Origin: Palaemon carinicauda
Taxonomy: Eukaryota; Arthropoda; Malacostraca; Decapoda; Palaemonidae
Reading direction: 5' to 3'
Length of the DNA stretch: 64,000 bases
Assembly: GCF_036898095.1 (NCBI RefSeq)
Contig: NC_090729.1
Span: 62,771,282 to 62,835,281, forward strand
Positions within the stretch are counted from its first letter, which is position 1. Each line of letters opens with the position of its first letter. The notes under the pieces are model-generated. The model made no database searches. It was not told where the DNA came from and saw nothing but the letters and a program-made list of their open reading frames with translations. Below, piece after piece: positions 35,841-46,440 of this stretch. Made by a program: the position numbers and the translations under genes.

Positions 35841-36206
35841 ATGGATATCATCAATCACTTTTATTATTATTCTGTACATATTGTTTTTGTTTTAATTCTT
35901 GTTAATCTAGTTTTTAAGTATGATGTCTCTTTTTTATTTCTATTAATTCTTATGCTGTCTGGAGACATTGAGCGGAATCCAGGACCAGTACGTCCTAGAT
36001 TTCGTCAATGTCGTCTTCTGTATTGCAATATTCGTGGTCTTCATGCAAATATCCGAGACCTTACAGTTGCGTCCAGACAGTATGATATTCTTTTGTGCTC
36101 AGAAACTTTGGTTTCTAATATGAGGCACTCATCTGAGCTCCTTATAACTGGTTTTAAGAAGCCAATAATGCTGAAACGTGATTCCATTCCATTCGGTGTA
36201 TATTAG
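35841..36206 (+). CDS. Non-LTR ORF, N-terminal part with 2A-like motif and endonuclease start
   Basis: An ATG opens a 121-residue frame. Residues 1-40 are strongly hydrophobic and could be a signal or membrane segment. Residues 41-49 are GDIERNPGP (35961-35987), which matches the D-(V/I)-E-x-N-P-G-P consensus of 2A ribosome-skipping peptides. The APE endonuclease begins right after it (LLYCNIRGLHANI..., the catalytic-Asn block; ILLCSETLV, the catalytic-Glu block). A frameshift near 36190 transfers the frame to the next entry. 2A motifs at the N-terminus of APE-type non-LTR proteins are known from other animals. Confidence 0.75.
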   Translation: MDIINHFYYYSVHIVFVLILVNLVFKYDVSFLFLLILMLSGDIERNPGPVRPRFRQCRLLYCNIRGLHANIRDLTVASRQYDILLCSETLVSNMRHSSELLITGFKKPIMLKRDSIPFGVY

Positions 36207-38775
36207 GACCGAGTACCCTGCTTCTCATAAGTCCTGCTATCAATGTGGATGTCATGAGATTCAGGTAATAAAAGTTTGTGGCAGGCATAACAACTTTTAT
36301 TTGTGTTCAATCTACCGGAATCCAGACTTGGATGATTCTATCTTCGATTGTCTTCTTACCATTATGGCTAAGATACAAGAAGATGATAGAAAGGCTTCGT
36401 TTGTCTTTGTTGGTGATTTTAATGCTCACCATAGGGAGTGGTTGAGTTCTATCTCTCCTACCGATCGCCATGGCTTAAGAGCTTTAGACTTTGCCTCGGA
36501 ATCAGGCTGTGAGCAAATCATAAATGAAGCTACTCACAGGTCTGGTAATTGCTTGGACCTCGTATACACTGACTCCCCTGGCGTTATAACTAGTAAGGTT
36601 GGTTCTCCAGTCGGGACTTCTGATCATGCCTTGATTTCATTATTAGTGAAGACTGAGCAGCCTGTCCCTGATATATCATATTCTTGTAAAATTAATATGA
36701 AATTCCAAGCAGACTGGAATGGGATTTTGCATGATCTTTTGTGCTTGAATTGGTCACAATTATATAATAGTGTAGATCCTGTTGTCCCTTTGAATGAGAA
36801 TCTAGTCAATATAATTGATAGGCGTATCCCTTCTCGTGTGCTAAGGTACCGAGTGAAGGACAAACCGTGGTTCAATGATGATTGTAGACGTGCTTATTTG
36901 GAGAAGCAGGAGGCCTATCACCTTTGGAAGGGTAACAGATCAGATTTGACCTGGAACAACTATACTCAGCTTCGAGCTTTTGCTCAGAGACTTTATGCCT
37001 CAACTGAAAAGGAGTACAATTTAATCATAAAAGAAACCCTCTCTGGTACAACTCAGGAACATAAATGGTGGTCTACCCTTAAATCTGCACTCTTTGGTGT
37101 AGATGCAACAGTTCCTCCTTTACTTAAACCAGATGGCTCAGTCACTCACTGTCCAAAGGAAAAGGCAACCCTTTTGGCTGATGTTTTTGACAGTAAGCAG
37201 AGTAATGAAAAACTTGAACTTCCTCATTCCTGTTTTCCTGAGGCTAAACTAACTAGTTTAGCTTTTCGATCTCGTGAGATTAAAGCTCTGTTGATGGACC
37301 TTGATGCTTATGGAGGTGTAGACCCTAATGGTATTTTTCCTTTGTTTTTCATAAAGACAGCAGATTTCTTAGCTCCAAAGTTATCTGTTATTTTACGCAA
37401 GTTAGCAAGAAGAGGAGCTTTTAGCACTTGTTGGAGAATTGGTAATGTTACTCCTCTATGTAAATGTGTTTGTGGTAGCTCAAGTCCCACTGATTACCGC
37501 CCAATTTCCATAACTCCCATATTATCTAAAGTTTTTGAACGTCTTCTGGCAAAACGTCTTAATAGGTTTGCTGAAGGTAATTATCTATTCCCTAGTTTGC
37601 AATTTGGTTTTCGGAAAGGCCTTGGAGCATGTGATGCCCTTCTTACAATCTCTAATGCAGTACAGAAATCCCTTGATTGTGGTCGGGAAGTTCGTATGAT
37701 TGGCCTTGATTTTAGTGCTGCCTTTGACCGTGTTAATCATGAGGCCCTTGTTTTCAAACTGAAACAGTTGGGAGTGGGTGGGTCGTTTCTTAGCATTATT
37801 ATTGATTTTTTAAGTAGTAGATCTCAAAGAGTTGTTGTTGATGGGCACCATAGTGAGTATAGGAATGTGATATCCGGTGTTCCACAGGGTAGTGTTCTTG
37901 GCCCAATACTTTTCATACTATATACACATGACATGTGGTTTGGCCTAGAAAATAAGCTTGTTGCATATGCAGATGATGCTACTCTCTTTGCATCAATTCC
38001 ATCCCCTGAATGTAGATCTGGGGTTGGTGAATCCCTTAATAGAGATTTAGCTAAAATTAGTGCATGGTGCAAATTATGGGGTATGAAGTTGAATCCTAAC
38101 AAAACTCAAAGTATGATTGTAAGTAGGTCAAGGACGGTGGCTCCTCAGCATCCAGATCTCAGTATTGATAATGTTTCTTTAAATTTGTATGACTCTTTCA
38201 AAATTTTAGGTGTGATTCTTGACAGCAAATTTACTTTTGAGAAACATATAAGGTCTGTGTCTTCTTCAATTGCACAAAAAATTGGCTTATTGAGAAAGTC
38301 TCTTAAGATATTCGGTGATCAATCTATTCTGAAGAAGTGTTTTAATTCTTTTATTCTACCTTGTTTTGAGTATTGTTCTCCTGTCTGGTCTTCAGCTGCT
38401 GATTCTCATCTTAATTTGTTGGACAGAAACTTACGGTCTATTAAATTTCTTATTCCTGATCTAGATATTAATCTCTGGCACCGTCGATCAATTAGTTCAT
38501 TATGCATGTTGCATAAGATTTTTCATAACTCTGACCATCCTTTACATTCAGATCTCCCTGGACAATTCTATCCTGTTCGTAATACTAGGCAGGCAGTTAA
38601 TTCTAATAGCCAGGCCTTCTCCATCATAAGACTCAATACTACGCAGTACTCAAGAAGTTTTATTCCAGCTGTTACCAAGTTGTGGAATGATCTTCCTAAT
38701 CGGGTTGTTGAATCAGTAGAACTTCAAAAGTTCAAAGTTGGAGCAAATGCTTTTTTGTTGACCAGGCGGACATGA
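36178..38775 (+). CDS. Non-LTR ORF, endonuclease-reverse transcriptase main part
   Basis: About 865 residues continue the endonuclease and RT. The endonuclease has FVGDFNAHH (about 36410), LDLVYTDSPGV and GTSDHALIS (about 36615). RT has DYRPISITPILSKVFERLL, FGFRKG, GLDFSAAFDRVNHEAL, GVPQGSVLGPILF and YADDATLFA (YADD at about 37966). The C-terminal thumb ends LWNDLPNRVVES, typical of CR1/L2/Jockey relatives. The frame is intact from the frameshift at about 36190 to the TGA at 38773-38775; the called GTG start is not biological. Confidence 0.85.
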   Translation: MIPFHSVYIRTEYPASHKSCYQCGCHEIQVIKVCGRHNNFYLCSIYRNPDLDDSIFDCLLTIMAKIQEDDRKASFVFVGDFNAHHREWLSSISPTDRHGLRALDFASESGCEQIINEATHRSGNCLDLVYTDSPGVITSKVGSPVGTSDHALISLLVKTEQPVPDISYSCKINMKFQADWNGILHDLLCLNWSQLYNSVDPVVPLNENLVNIIDRRIPSRVLRYRVKDKPWFNDDCRRAYLEKQEAYHLWKGNRSDLTWNNYTQLRAFAQRLYASTEKEYNLIIKETLSGTTQEHKWWSTLKSALFGVDATVPPLLKPDGSVTHCPKEKATLLADVFDSKQSNEKLELPHSCFPEAKLTSLAFRSREIKALLMDLDAYGGVDPNGIFPLFFIKTADFLAPKLSVILRKLARRGAFSTCWRIGNVTPLCKCVCGSSSPTDYRPISITPILSKVFERLLAKRLNRFAEGNYLFPSLQFGFRKGLGACDALLTISNAVQKSLDCGREVRMIGLDFSAAFDRVNHEALVFKLKQLGVGGSFLSIIIDFLSSRSQRVVVDGHHSEYRNVISGVPQGSVLGPILFILYTHDMWFGLENKLVAYADDATLFASIPSPECRSGVGESLNRDLAKISAWCKLWGMKLNPNKTQSMIVSRSRTVAPQHPDLSIDNVSLNLYDSFKILGVILDSKFTFEKHIRSVSSSIAQKIGLLRKSLKIFGDQSILKKCFNSFILPCFEYCSPVWSSAADSHLNLLDRNLRSIKFLIPDLDINLWHRRSISSLCMLHKIFHNSDHPLHSDLPGQFYPVRNTRQAVNSNSQAFSIIRLNTTQYSRSFIPAVTKLWNDLPNRVVESVELQKFKVGANAFLLTRRT

Positions 38776-39012
38776 GTCTTTTTATAGTTTATATATGACA
38801 TATTTGATGTTGACGTTGTTAATAGTTTATATATGATATATCTCTTTTAACATTACTTTTTTTTGAATGATTTATTGTTAATTTGTTCTCTTCAGTTATT
38901 TATTTCCTTTCCTCACTGGGCTATTTTTCCCTATTGGAGCCCCTGGGCTTATAGCATCTTGCTTTTCCAATTAGGGTTGTAGCTTGGATAGTAATAATAA
39001 TAATAATAATAA
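38776..39012 (+). other. 3' UTR and (TAA)n tail of the non-LTR element
   Basis: It contains TTTTTATAGTTTATATATGA repeats, the CTCACTGGGCTATTTTTCCC block and a terminal (TAA)n. The same blocks occur reversed at 58504-58690. Confidence 0.75.
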
Positions 39013-39625
39013 AGTGGCATGAATCAACGGAGATTGGAAGTGCGTAGGTGTGGGGAACGGGGACGGGATAGTGTCTCGTACTTACGAAACGAGCGTTGTA
39101 CAGAGCCAGGCCCCTCCCTCTTGTTCCCCTAAGGTGGTAGCCCACATGTGGCAGTGTAAAAAGTGATTTGATTAATGTAGAGGGCAGGTTGCCTTGATTC
39201 TGTGTATGAATACATTTTTCCTCTGTTGTATACATATATGCTGAAACTGAATATTTTAGGCCCATTGCCTAATTGCTTTCCCAATTTTTCATAATTATAT
39301 TCTGTATGTGAATGCATTTTTTCTTTCTGTTTGTATATATGTATATGATAACTGATTTCTAGGCCCATTGCCTAAATTGCCTTTACATTTACATGATTGC
39401 ATTTACTATTTGGGTAAAATTTTTTTATTGTTCTTTGTATACCTGTGAACTAATTGCCCCGGGGTAACATTGTTGTTTATGAACATTGTGTATGCTGTTA
39501 GAGTCGTTGCGGAGCGCTACGCAACGAGCCAAACAGAGTTAAGGAGTGATCACCCCCCCCCCCCCCGAGTCCAGTCTCGCCTGATTTATTGACGTTTTGA
39601 CGCCCCTTATTTCGGGTATGGAGGA
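39013..39625 (+). other. BEL element 3' non-coding region
   Basis: Sequence between the non-LTR insertion and the 3' LTR. It includes an imperfect tandem duplication (39198-39275 and 39299-39381, each ending in AGGCCCATTGCCTAA) and a poly-C run at about 39553-39567. No gene is seen. Confidence 0.5.
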
Positions 39626-40619
39626 TGTTGGGAATTTTCAAACTGGCCATTCGAAAGTCCCGCCATTTGACATCAGAACGTTTCGTCAAATGAGGGAAAG
39701 GCTGGGGGATCTCGCGGGCGAAAGACTTGAGGTTTAATACGCGACTGTATTGGAACCAAAATCTTAACCACCTGGTGGGGAAGGAGCGAGTGTTATGGAA
39801 ATCCTCTGTTTATAATATATCAATGATGAATCTAACGTATAATTGAGGCAACATGACAAAAATGTCTTATGTATGTGTTTAGTGTGAATGACTTTCCAAG
39901 TCATTGGATATGGACAAATTCTGGCCCTCAGCCGAAGCCTTAAGCCTTCCCTTGTGTTTAAAGAAAAGCCTTAACTGTGTTTCGACCTTGTAGTAAATGG
40001 AAAGGCATTTTCAAACCCCTAGCAAATAAGTAAGCTAAGATTTTCCTCCACTTTCCTAAGGAAACTTTAGTTAACGCGGGAAAACGAAGCTTTCTTCAAA
40101 GCTGCCGAGCCTCACTAGGCCTCTTTGCTTCATCGTCCCCCCTAAAGATGAGTCATTTATTAAATTGTTCTCTGCTCTCTACCTCGTGTACCAGGTTGGT
40201 TGTAGTATAAGTCTGTGTGCAAGACGTGTAGTTTTTATATCGCAGTTTAATGTAGAGATCCTTGTGATTGGGGATTTGAATCCTGAGTTAAATGAGAATA
40301 GGGATATTTGGTGTTTGACTCGTTGTGTATTGAATTCGAATTGTCACTAGTTTCAGTTTTTTAATGAGTCCGGTGTGGACTTTGTGCTTGAAGAGCACGT
40401 GTTACATAACCAAGAGTCAGCCTTGTTTTTCATTAAGTCTTGTGAATGCTTAAGAATGTTGTTTGTCTTGTATCAGAGTTTATTTTTATAATAAAATTGT
40501 AAATTTTATCGCCACATTTTAGTTAACTCCTGGAAGGTTTTGGGAATCTCGCCTCTTCAAGGCCTTGCGATCCGCTCAGTACATCGGGCAGATTTAATAA
40601 ACCGGTGAAAATCACAACA
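39626..40619 (+). repeat. BEL element, 3' LTR
   Basis: It starts TGTTGGGAATTTTC and ends AATCACAACA. It is about 180 bp longer than the 5' LTR because of a different middle (about 39790-40140). Confidence 0.75.
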
Positions 40620-41090
40620 GGCTGCAAAAAAAAAAAAAAAAAAATCCCAATAGTACAGTACCTTAGGCTAGGATGATAAAGACCTAATCACCTTAGGTTA
40701 GGCTATCATATATATTAAAAAAGATGGGTACAGTCCTAATGGTTTCGTGGCTATTATAGGACGTTAGGATAGATATATTAATCTATATTATTTAAATACA
40801 TCATACACCGCTGTCACCATATGTCATGCAGTTTGCAATGACTTTTCACTAATCTCTTACTGTCGTCATTTGCCCCAACTTACATTCAGAGGCTACCATT
40901 CAATTTATTCCTGGCTGGCCTATATATAACAAACTAAACCTTGGCATAGGCTAATACCGTGTACAACATAAGTATAGGCTAATGCTCTAAGTTTAGTCTT
41001 AAAGTTAAACTTGACAATTGCTGTGGAGAAGGACGGATCTTCATTTGCAGTGGAGGTTGAGGGAAAGGCTGGTTCCTGTTTTTTTTTTTT
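40620..41090. other. Spacer with poly-A run
   Basis: A run of about 19 A's at 40626-40644 follows the BEL 3' LTR. The rest is AT-rich and has no gene. The left end of DIRS copy C should lie here but cannot be recognised. Confidence 0.4.
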
Positions 41091-41597
41091 TATTCTTACT
41101 TCTACAAGTGCTAGTATATAACAGATACTCCAAACTGGTAACCTGTAATACATGCAGATTTCATGCCCCCTGCTATATTATTTCCAAATCCCTGCAATAT
41201 TGGGACCCACAAGTTTGCAATATCTGTCAGACCTTAGTGTCCAAGGGTTTTGATAATCCCAAGTCAATGGAGTCAAGTGATGCCGCTCGTAAGAAACTAC
41301 GCAATTGGGTAAGAGGGTTCCAGAAGATCTTTCCGGGACCATACCTACCTAATGATAGGTTGTGTAGCTTACTATTCCCAAAAGCAAGTAGTGAAATAGT
41401 GGTGCCCCAAGCACGATTCGCCTCTCCCTGCGTCCAGATAGCCTTTGGGACGGAGGGCAGGAAGCCTTCCCCTTCGGGAAGAAGTGGACAATGTCGTGTC
41501 TGAATTGCCTCTGTCTCTGCTGGTTCTGGAGCCGTCAACCTCGACATCTTCACCTTCTACCCCTCTATTAGACAAAATTACTGGCCCATTATAAGTG
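41090..41597 (+). pseudogene. Gag-like ORF of DIRS copy C, first part
   Basis: The frame 41018-41503 encodes the N-terminal part, with CNTCRFHAPC and CNICQTLV cysteine pairs and LRNWVRGFQKIFPGPYL, all matching copies A and B. It is cut by the hAT-type insertion at 41605 and continues after 42539. Confidence 0.7.
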
Positions 41598-41604
41598 TCT
41601 AATG
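41597..41604. repeat. hAT target site duplication GTCTAATG (left)
   Basis: Perfect 8-bp copy of 42532-42539. Confidence 0.9.
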
Positions 41605-42241
41605 CAGTGGTTCTCAATCTTTTTCAGTTGATGGCACCCTAAACTGATGTAACCATTACTGTGGCACCCCTTCTTCACCACCCCACCATATCTCACGAAT
41701 TAACTTACTTGATGAATATAATTACTGTACAAGTGGCTTTGAATCCATTATTTTTATTATCATCCATAATCAAACCAAATCCAGCACCACCGTACAATGC
41801 AGAAATACAAAGAGCATATTAGAAGATTTGAAGTAAAGAGTTATGAATACAGACTAAATAAAAAGAAAATGGTAATCACCCTTAAGCAAAGAAGAAAAAA
41901 CACCTATTTTAGTGAGATGTGTGTGCTTGATGAGACTGACAGATCTGTTTCACATTGGGTTGAATGGTGGACAAACATACTCTCATTTCTTCCTCAAGAG
42001 TTTTCAGTTTTTCCTTTTGTTAGTTTTAATGTTTGCTTGAGCAGAAAACCCCAACTCACATTGGTAAGAAGTAGAGGACTGGATTAACATTACCAGAGCT
42101 TTTTTGGCAACATGAGGATACTTAGTCTTGATCTGAACCCAGAATTCATCAAGAGGCAGCTGCATGTGCAATAACTTTTGTTATTGTTGATGTTGTTATA
42201 TTATTATCATTATTTATTACTATTATTATTATTATTATTAT

Positions 42242-42275
<34 letters not shown>

Positions 42276-42531
42276 TGTTGTTGTTGTTGTTGTTGTTGTA
42301 TTGTACAAGTATAGAAAAGGAAATATCAACCTCTATTTGCGAGAAATGTTTGAGCATGTAACTTCCTACCTACACTGATATGAAGACTTTTGAAAACTTT
42401 TTTTTTTTTTTTTCAAATGTTTATTAAGACGATTTATTTAGCCAAGACAAAACTCATGACAATTTTGCGGCACCCCTAGGCGCTGTCTATGGCACCCCAG
42501 GGTGCCACGGCACCCAGTTTGAGAATCACTG
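41605..42531. mobile_element. Non-autonomous hAT-type DNA transposon
   Basis: A 927-bp insertion with inverted termini CAGTGGTTCTCAATCTTTTT and, at the other end, the complement of CAGTGATTCTCAAACTGGGT, flanked by the perfect 8-bp duplication GTCTAATG. Both features are diagnostic of hAT elements. Short GGCACCCC subrepeats lie near both ends. A 96-codon frame at 41797-42087 has no recognisable transposase domain, so the element is probably mobilised in trans. Confidence 0.88.
42206..42300. repeat. Compound (TTA)n(TAG)n(TTG)n microsatellite
   Basis: Three trinucleotide arrays in succession within the hAT-type element. Confidence 0.85.
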
Positions 42532-42539
42532 GTCTAATG
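42532..42539. repeat. hAT target site duplication GTCTAATG (right)
   Basis: Partner of 41597-41604. Confidence 0.9.
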
Positions 42540-43721
42540 GAAAACATTCGCAAACAAGGCGAAACGGGGAAAGCAAAATGCAAATTAGTGCTCTCTGAAG
42601 CTCCACTTGTCTCTCCCCAAGGGTCATACAAGCGACCCAATTACTGAGACCTTCCGCCATGCTCCAAAACCAATCCCTAGAGGTATGCGAAGCTTATACC
42701 GATTTTAGACGGCTGTTCCTTTAGACGAAATCCAGTTTTGGCCAAGCTTTAACGCTTTCCCTAATTGCTTCATTCAACTAAAGCATGAACCAACATCAGG
42801 AAAGAAACGGAACTGAAGGAGGTCATGATTCTTGACCATTATAAGGCACAGGCTATCTTGTCAAGTAGCCTGAGAAAGACGGGTTATTCGTTGTCGAAAG
42901 TGTTTGCACTAAGTAATAGACACCCTACTTTTCTTGCTCCTGCTTCAATAACATTTCCCTTTATGTAAAAGGCATTTAAATCTGTTGCCAAGGCAGTGGA
43001 GGCAGGGAAACCATGTCCTGCACTCGAGGCGTGCAAGCCTGTCACTAGCCTTACCCATGCAGGAGAAGGATTGGAAGGAAGTTCACTTAATCTTTTCAGT
43101 AGGAAACTAGATGCGGACGTTGCTGAATGACAGTTTAGCGAGAATCTCCCTAAAGTTTCTGAGTTTCTTTTGTGCAAGGAACAAGAGACAAAGGAGAGAC
43201 TGGCAGTCTCATTATCCCTACAGAACTGCATAGAGTTGTGCTCAGCCCATCAAAGTACCCCAGACATGCTCATAGTCTTGGCCAAAATGCATATGGCCAC
43301 CTTAGTAAATGACCTATATGCCTTTATGAAGGCTAGGAAAGCCTGTAGGAAGTTCTTGTTTGCTGCCGCAAGAGTGAAATATGAAACTAGGAAGCTGATA
43401 TCTTTCAACATCTGGGGTAGAGACCTCTTTCCAAACGAGGTAGTCAAAGAGGTGATTGAGAAAGCCACCTTGGAGAAAACGGGACTTCTCCAGAAGTGGA
43501 GCATCTCTTCAAAGAGAAAGTCTTCTACGGATGTGGGTCCCCAACCTAAAAGGAAGATGCAAAAGTCTAGAATTTTTCCTTGGGCAGTTCAACAACATAC
43601 CACAGTTTCGATGACCGCAGGGCCTCAGGTAGGCGGTCAAAGATGTAAACCTTCTGATCAGTCGAAGCAAAGAAACGTTTCTGGTAGGAGGGAGGTTCTT
43701 TCAGGATGGCTGGACCTTTGA
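42540..43721 (+). pseudogene. Gag-like ORF of DIRS copy C, second part
   Basis: Decayed sequence to about 43160 still matches the gag core (CPALEACKPV). The open piece 43170-43721 matches LLCKEQETKERLA, ...KAYRACRKFLF-like and NIWGRDLFPNEVVKEV. Frameshifts separate the pieces. Confidence 0.7.
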
Positions 43722-45366
43722 TCCTTGGGTCCAAGGCCTAATAAACATGGGACTAGGATGGAAAATAGACATACCTCCACCATCATTTCCTCAACTTTTC
43801 CTACACCCCAACCATGTTTTAGAAGATTATACCTTAGAGCTCTAGAGCATACAGGTGGTAAGGAAAGTATAGTCCATCGAATTCCAGGGAAGGCTGTTTA
43901 GTGTTCACAAGAAGGACTCATGAAAACTCAGAGTCATTCTGAACTTGCTGCCACTCAACAAGTTCAAATAAAACAGCAAGTTCAGAATGTTAATCCTTCT
44001 GAACATAAGGACCCTATTTCAAAAAGGGGTGTTCACAGTCTTCTTAGACCTGAAAGATGCCTATTGGCAGCTTCCAGTCAGTGGCCCCCTCTCCTCCTAC
44101 CTAGGATTCAAATTACAGAGGATAACGTATGTTCTAAGAAAGATAATTGTCGGACTAAACACAGTCCTAAGTATCTTTACGGAATTGGCAGACACAGTCA
44201 CGCAATAACCAAGCCGAGAAATGGTTCAGGCAGGTAACAAAATACCTGGACGAAAGGCTGGTGCGGGCAGCAGCCGAAGTGGCTGGTCTACGAGCATCCA
44301 AGGAAGTGTTTGTGTTCCTGGAACATTGGGGATGCAAAATCAGCTTCAAGAAGTCTCGATTCTCTCCAGCTCAAAGGTTTCAATGGTCAAAAAACCATCG
44401 AAACCTGAGGTCACATTGGCTCTCCTTTCCCTTATGGATGTAGAAGAAGATTGCAGGGTCGGTCAAGACACTATGGTGATCAGTCAGGATTCTAAGACGC
44501 TAACAGGAAAGAGTTCTGAACTCTCTCCAGTTCGCAATAGTGACAGACCCAGTGATAAGAGCCCAGCTGAAAGATGCATTAAGAGTTTGGAGAAGATACG
44601 CATCAAACGCTCGAAGAGATCTAAAATGACCAATATCAGTCTTTCCTTGATCGCTTCCCAAACATTGGTCAAAGGCCAAAAGCCTATTGAAGACCGTGCC
44701 CTTGCAACTACCTCGACTATTGAAGATCATCCACATGGATGCCAAGCCAGAAGAATGGGGTGTTCACTCCCATCAGAGGAAAATCCAAGGGACTTGGTCA
44801 TTTTTATCCAAGACCATGGTAGTCCTGTCGTATTTGGGGAAATTCTCTCCACACAGATCAAACCTCCTCAGGCTGATCTGGGACATCGAAGCGATAATGA
44901 GACGTCGGAACCGACAAGGCTTGAGAGCGTCTCATATAGTTTAGGTGATAGTAACCATCCCTTACCTAAAAGGATGGCACCTATAAGCAGTTCATGTACA
45001 ATGGATCCACAATGTGACAGTGGATGCTCTACTCAGGCTCAAGCCGATAGAGTTAGAATGGTCCACAGATGCAGACCTATTCTCTCCCAAATGGGAATAT
45101 GTCCCCGAGCTGCAGATCGACCTCTTCGTGACGAGCGTCATCAAGAAACTACCTCAATATGTAGCCCCATACAAGGATTCTCTAGTGGATATAAAGAACA
45201 TCATGTCTCTAGTATAGATGGGATGGACTCAGGAATTCCTGTTCATCCCATCCAATCTCCTGCTGAAGGTCCTCAATATGCTGAGATCCTTCCAGGGAGG
45301 GGTAGCTCTGGTGGCTCCCAAATAGCCCAAAAGCAACTGGTTTTCTCTAGTGAAGGAGCTGAGGCT
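43722..45366 (+). pseudogene. RT-RNase H-MT region of DIRS copy C (heavily decayed)
   Basis: RT fragments include VFLDLKDAYWQLPV (about 44035) and SPAQRFQWSKNHRNLRSH (about 44370). RNase H/MT fragments include NVTVDALLRLKPIELEWS and ELQIDLFVTSVIKKLPQYVAPY (about 45010-45180). The RT frame has roughly nine stops between 44440 and 45366. Yet a different frame across the same DNA (44221-45369) has no stop; see findings. Confidence 0.75.
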
Positions 45367-45369
45367 TAG

Positions 45370-46440
45370 ACTGGCCCTAATACAGAACCATGCACTATCT
45401 CAGAGGGTTCAGAAGTTAATTACCCTCAATTTATCACAGAGAGCCCAAACCTTTCATTTCATGATTTTCTTGACCTAGCGGTTAGGAAAAGATTTGGGAT
45501 CTCAGAAGGCATTATAGAATTCTTAGAAGAATACAAGTCTAAGTCAACTAGAAGACAATATGAGTCATCTTGGAAAAAGTGGGTTGCTTTTGTAAAAGCA
45601 AATGGACCGAAAGAATTTTCAATGAACTTCTGTCTGTCCTTCTTTGTCCACCTTCATAATCAAGGTCTGGCAGCAAATGCAATAACTACGTGCAAGTCAG
45701 CCTTGACTAGACCTCTTCTATATGCCTTTCAAGTGGATCTGGGGAATGAAATCTTTAACAATATTCCGAAGGCATGCACAAGGCTTAGGCCTGCAGTACC
45801 TCCAAACCCCATCTCATGGTCTTTGGACAAGGTCCTACATTATGCCTCATCTGTGAACAATGAAGATTGTTCCCTCAAGGATCTAACCCAGAAGGTTATT
45901 TTTCTGTTTGCTATAGCCTCTGGGGCTAAAGTTAGTGAAATAGTAGGCCTATCTAGAAATGAGGGCCACATTCAGTTCACAGAAGCGGGAGAACTGAATA
46001 TCTTTCCTGATCCATCCTTTCTTGCTAAGAATGAGCTACCCACTAGGAGGTGGGGTCCCTGGAGAATTGGCCCTCTGAAGGAAGATGTCTCTCTATGTCC
46101 AGTAGAGTGCCTAAAGGTCTATCTTCGTAGAACTTCAGACTTCAGGGGAGGTAAGCTCTTTAAAGGAGAAACCTCTGGATCAAACTTATGCCTAAAACAA
46201 CTGAGGGCGAAGCTCACCTACTTTATTTGCAGAGCAGATCCTGACAGTACACCCGCATGTCATGATCCGAGGAAAATTGCTTCATCACTGAACTTTTTTC
46301 AGTATATGGACTTTGAGCGTCTTTGCTCATATACTGGATGGAAATCATCCAGAGTGTTCTACAAGCACTATACTAAGCAGGTCCATGAACTGAAGAATTT
46401 TGTGGTGGCGGCAGGTAGTGTATTAAAACCTATCGTCTAA
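45370..46440 (+). CDS. Tyrosine recombinase of DIRS copy C
   Basis: The frame is open for 356 codons and is in the same frame as the open overlapping frame upstream, separated only by a TAG at 45367-45369. The first in-frame ATG is at 45622, but the similarity to copy B begins at about 45450 (SFHDFLDLAVRKRFGIS). The catalytic pattern is seen in SGAKVSEIVGLSR (Lys replaces the usual box-I Arg), CHDPRK (the His-x2-Arg box) and GWKSSRVFYKHYTKQ with the nucleophilic Tyr. It would integrate the circular DNA copy. The Arg-to-Lys change may impair catalysis. Confidence 0.75.
   Translation, partial: TGPNTEPCTISEGSEVNYPQFITESPNLSFHDFLDLAVRKRFGISEGIIEFLEEYKSKSTRRQYESSWKKWVAFVKANGPKEFSMNFCLSFFVHLHNQGLAANAITTCKSALTRPLLYAFQVDLGNEIFNNIPKACTRLRPAVPPNPISWSLDKVLHYASSVNNEDCSLKDLTQKVIFLFAIASGAKVSEIVGLSRNEGHIQFTEAGELNIFPDPSFLAKNELPTRRWGPWRIGPLKEDVSLCPVECLKVYLRRTSDFRGGKLFKGETSGSNLCLKQLRAKLTYFICRADPDSTPACHDPRKIASSLNFFQYMDFERLCSYTGWKSSRVFYKHYTKQVHELKNFVVAAGSVLKPIV

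Larger units (their letters stand above)
35572..39012 (+). mobile_element. APE-type non-LTR retrotransposon (CR1/L2-like), nested in BEL
   Basis: The element begins at about GGGTACACTCGGGCACAC, has a short 5' UTR, and one ORF with an APE endonuclease and RT (split by a frameshift). The 3' UTR contains TCACTGGGCTATTTTTCCC and a (TAA)n tail at 38991-39012. There is no separate ORF1. The 5' boundary was placed using the reversed relative at 58.5-58.74 kb. No target duplication is evident, which is common in CR1-like insertions. Confidence 0.82.
29122..40619 (+). mobile_element. BEL/Pao LTR retrotransposon with nested non-LTR element (decayed)
   Basis: The order of gag with a DUF1759-like domain, zinc knuckles, a DUF1758-like protease, RT with YVDN, RNase H and integrase is that of BEL/Pao. 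The flanking LTRs (29122-29935, 814 bp; 39626-40619, 994 bp) share their ends and a long 3' half but differ in the middle. A non-LTR element (about 35572-39012) lies between pol and the 3' LTR. Many frameshifts and stops show it is old. No target duplication is visible. Confidence 0.85.

Noticed and set aside
42178..42378. 66-codon frame with Leu and Val repeats in the hAT-type element
   Set aside because: Translation of the TTA/TAG/TTG microsatellite.
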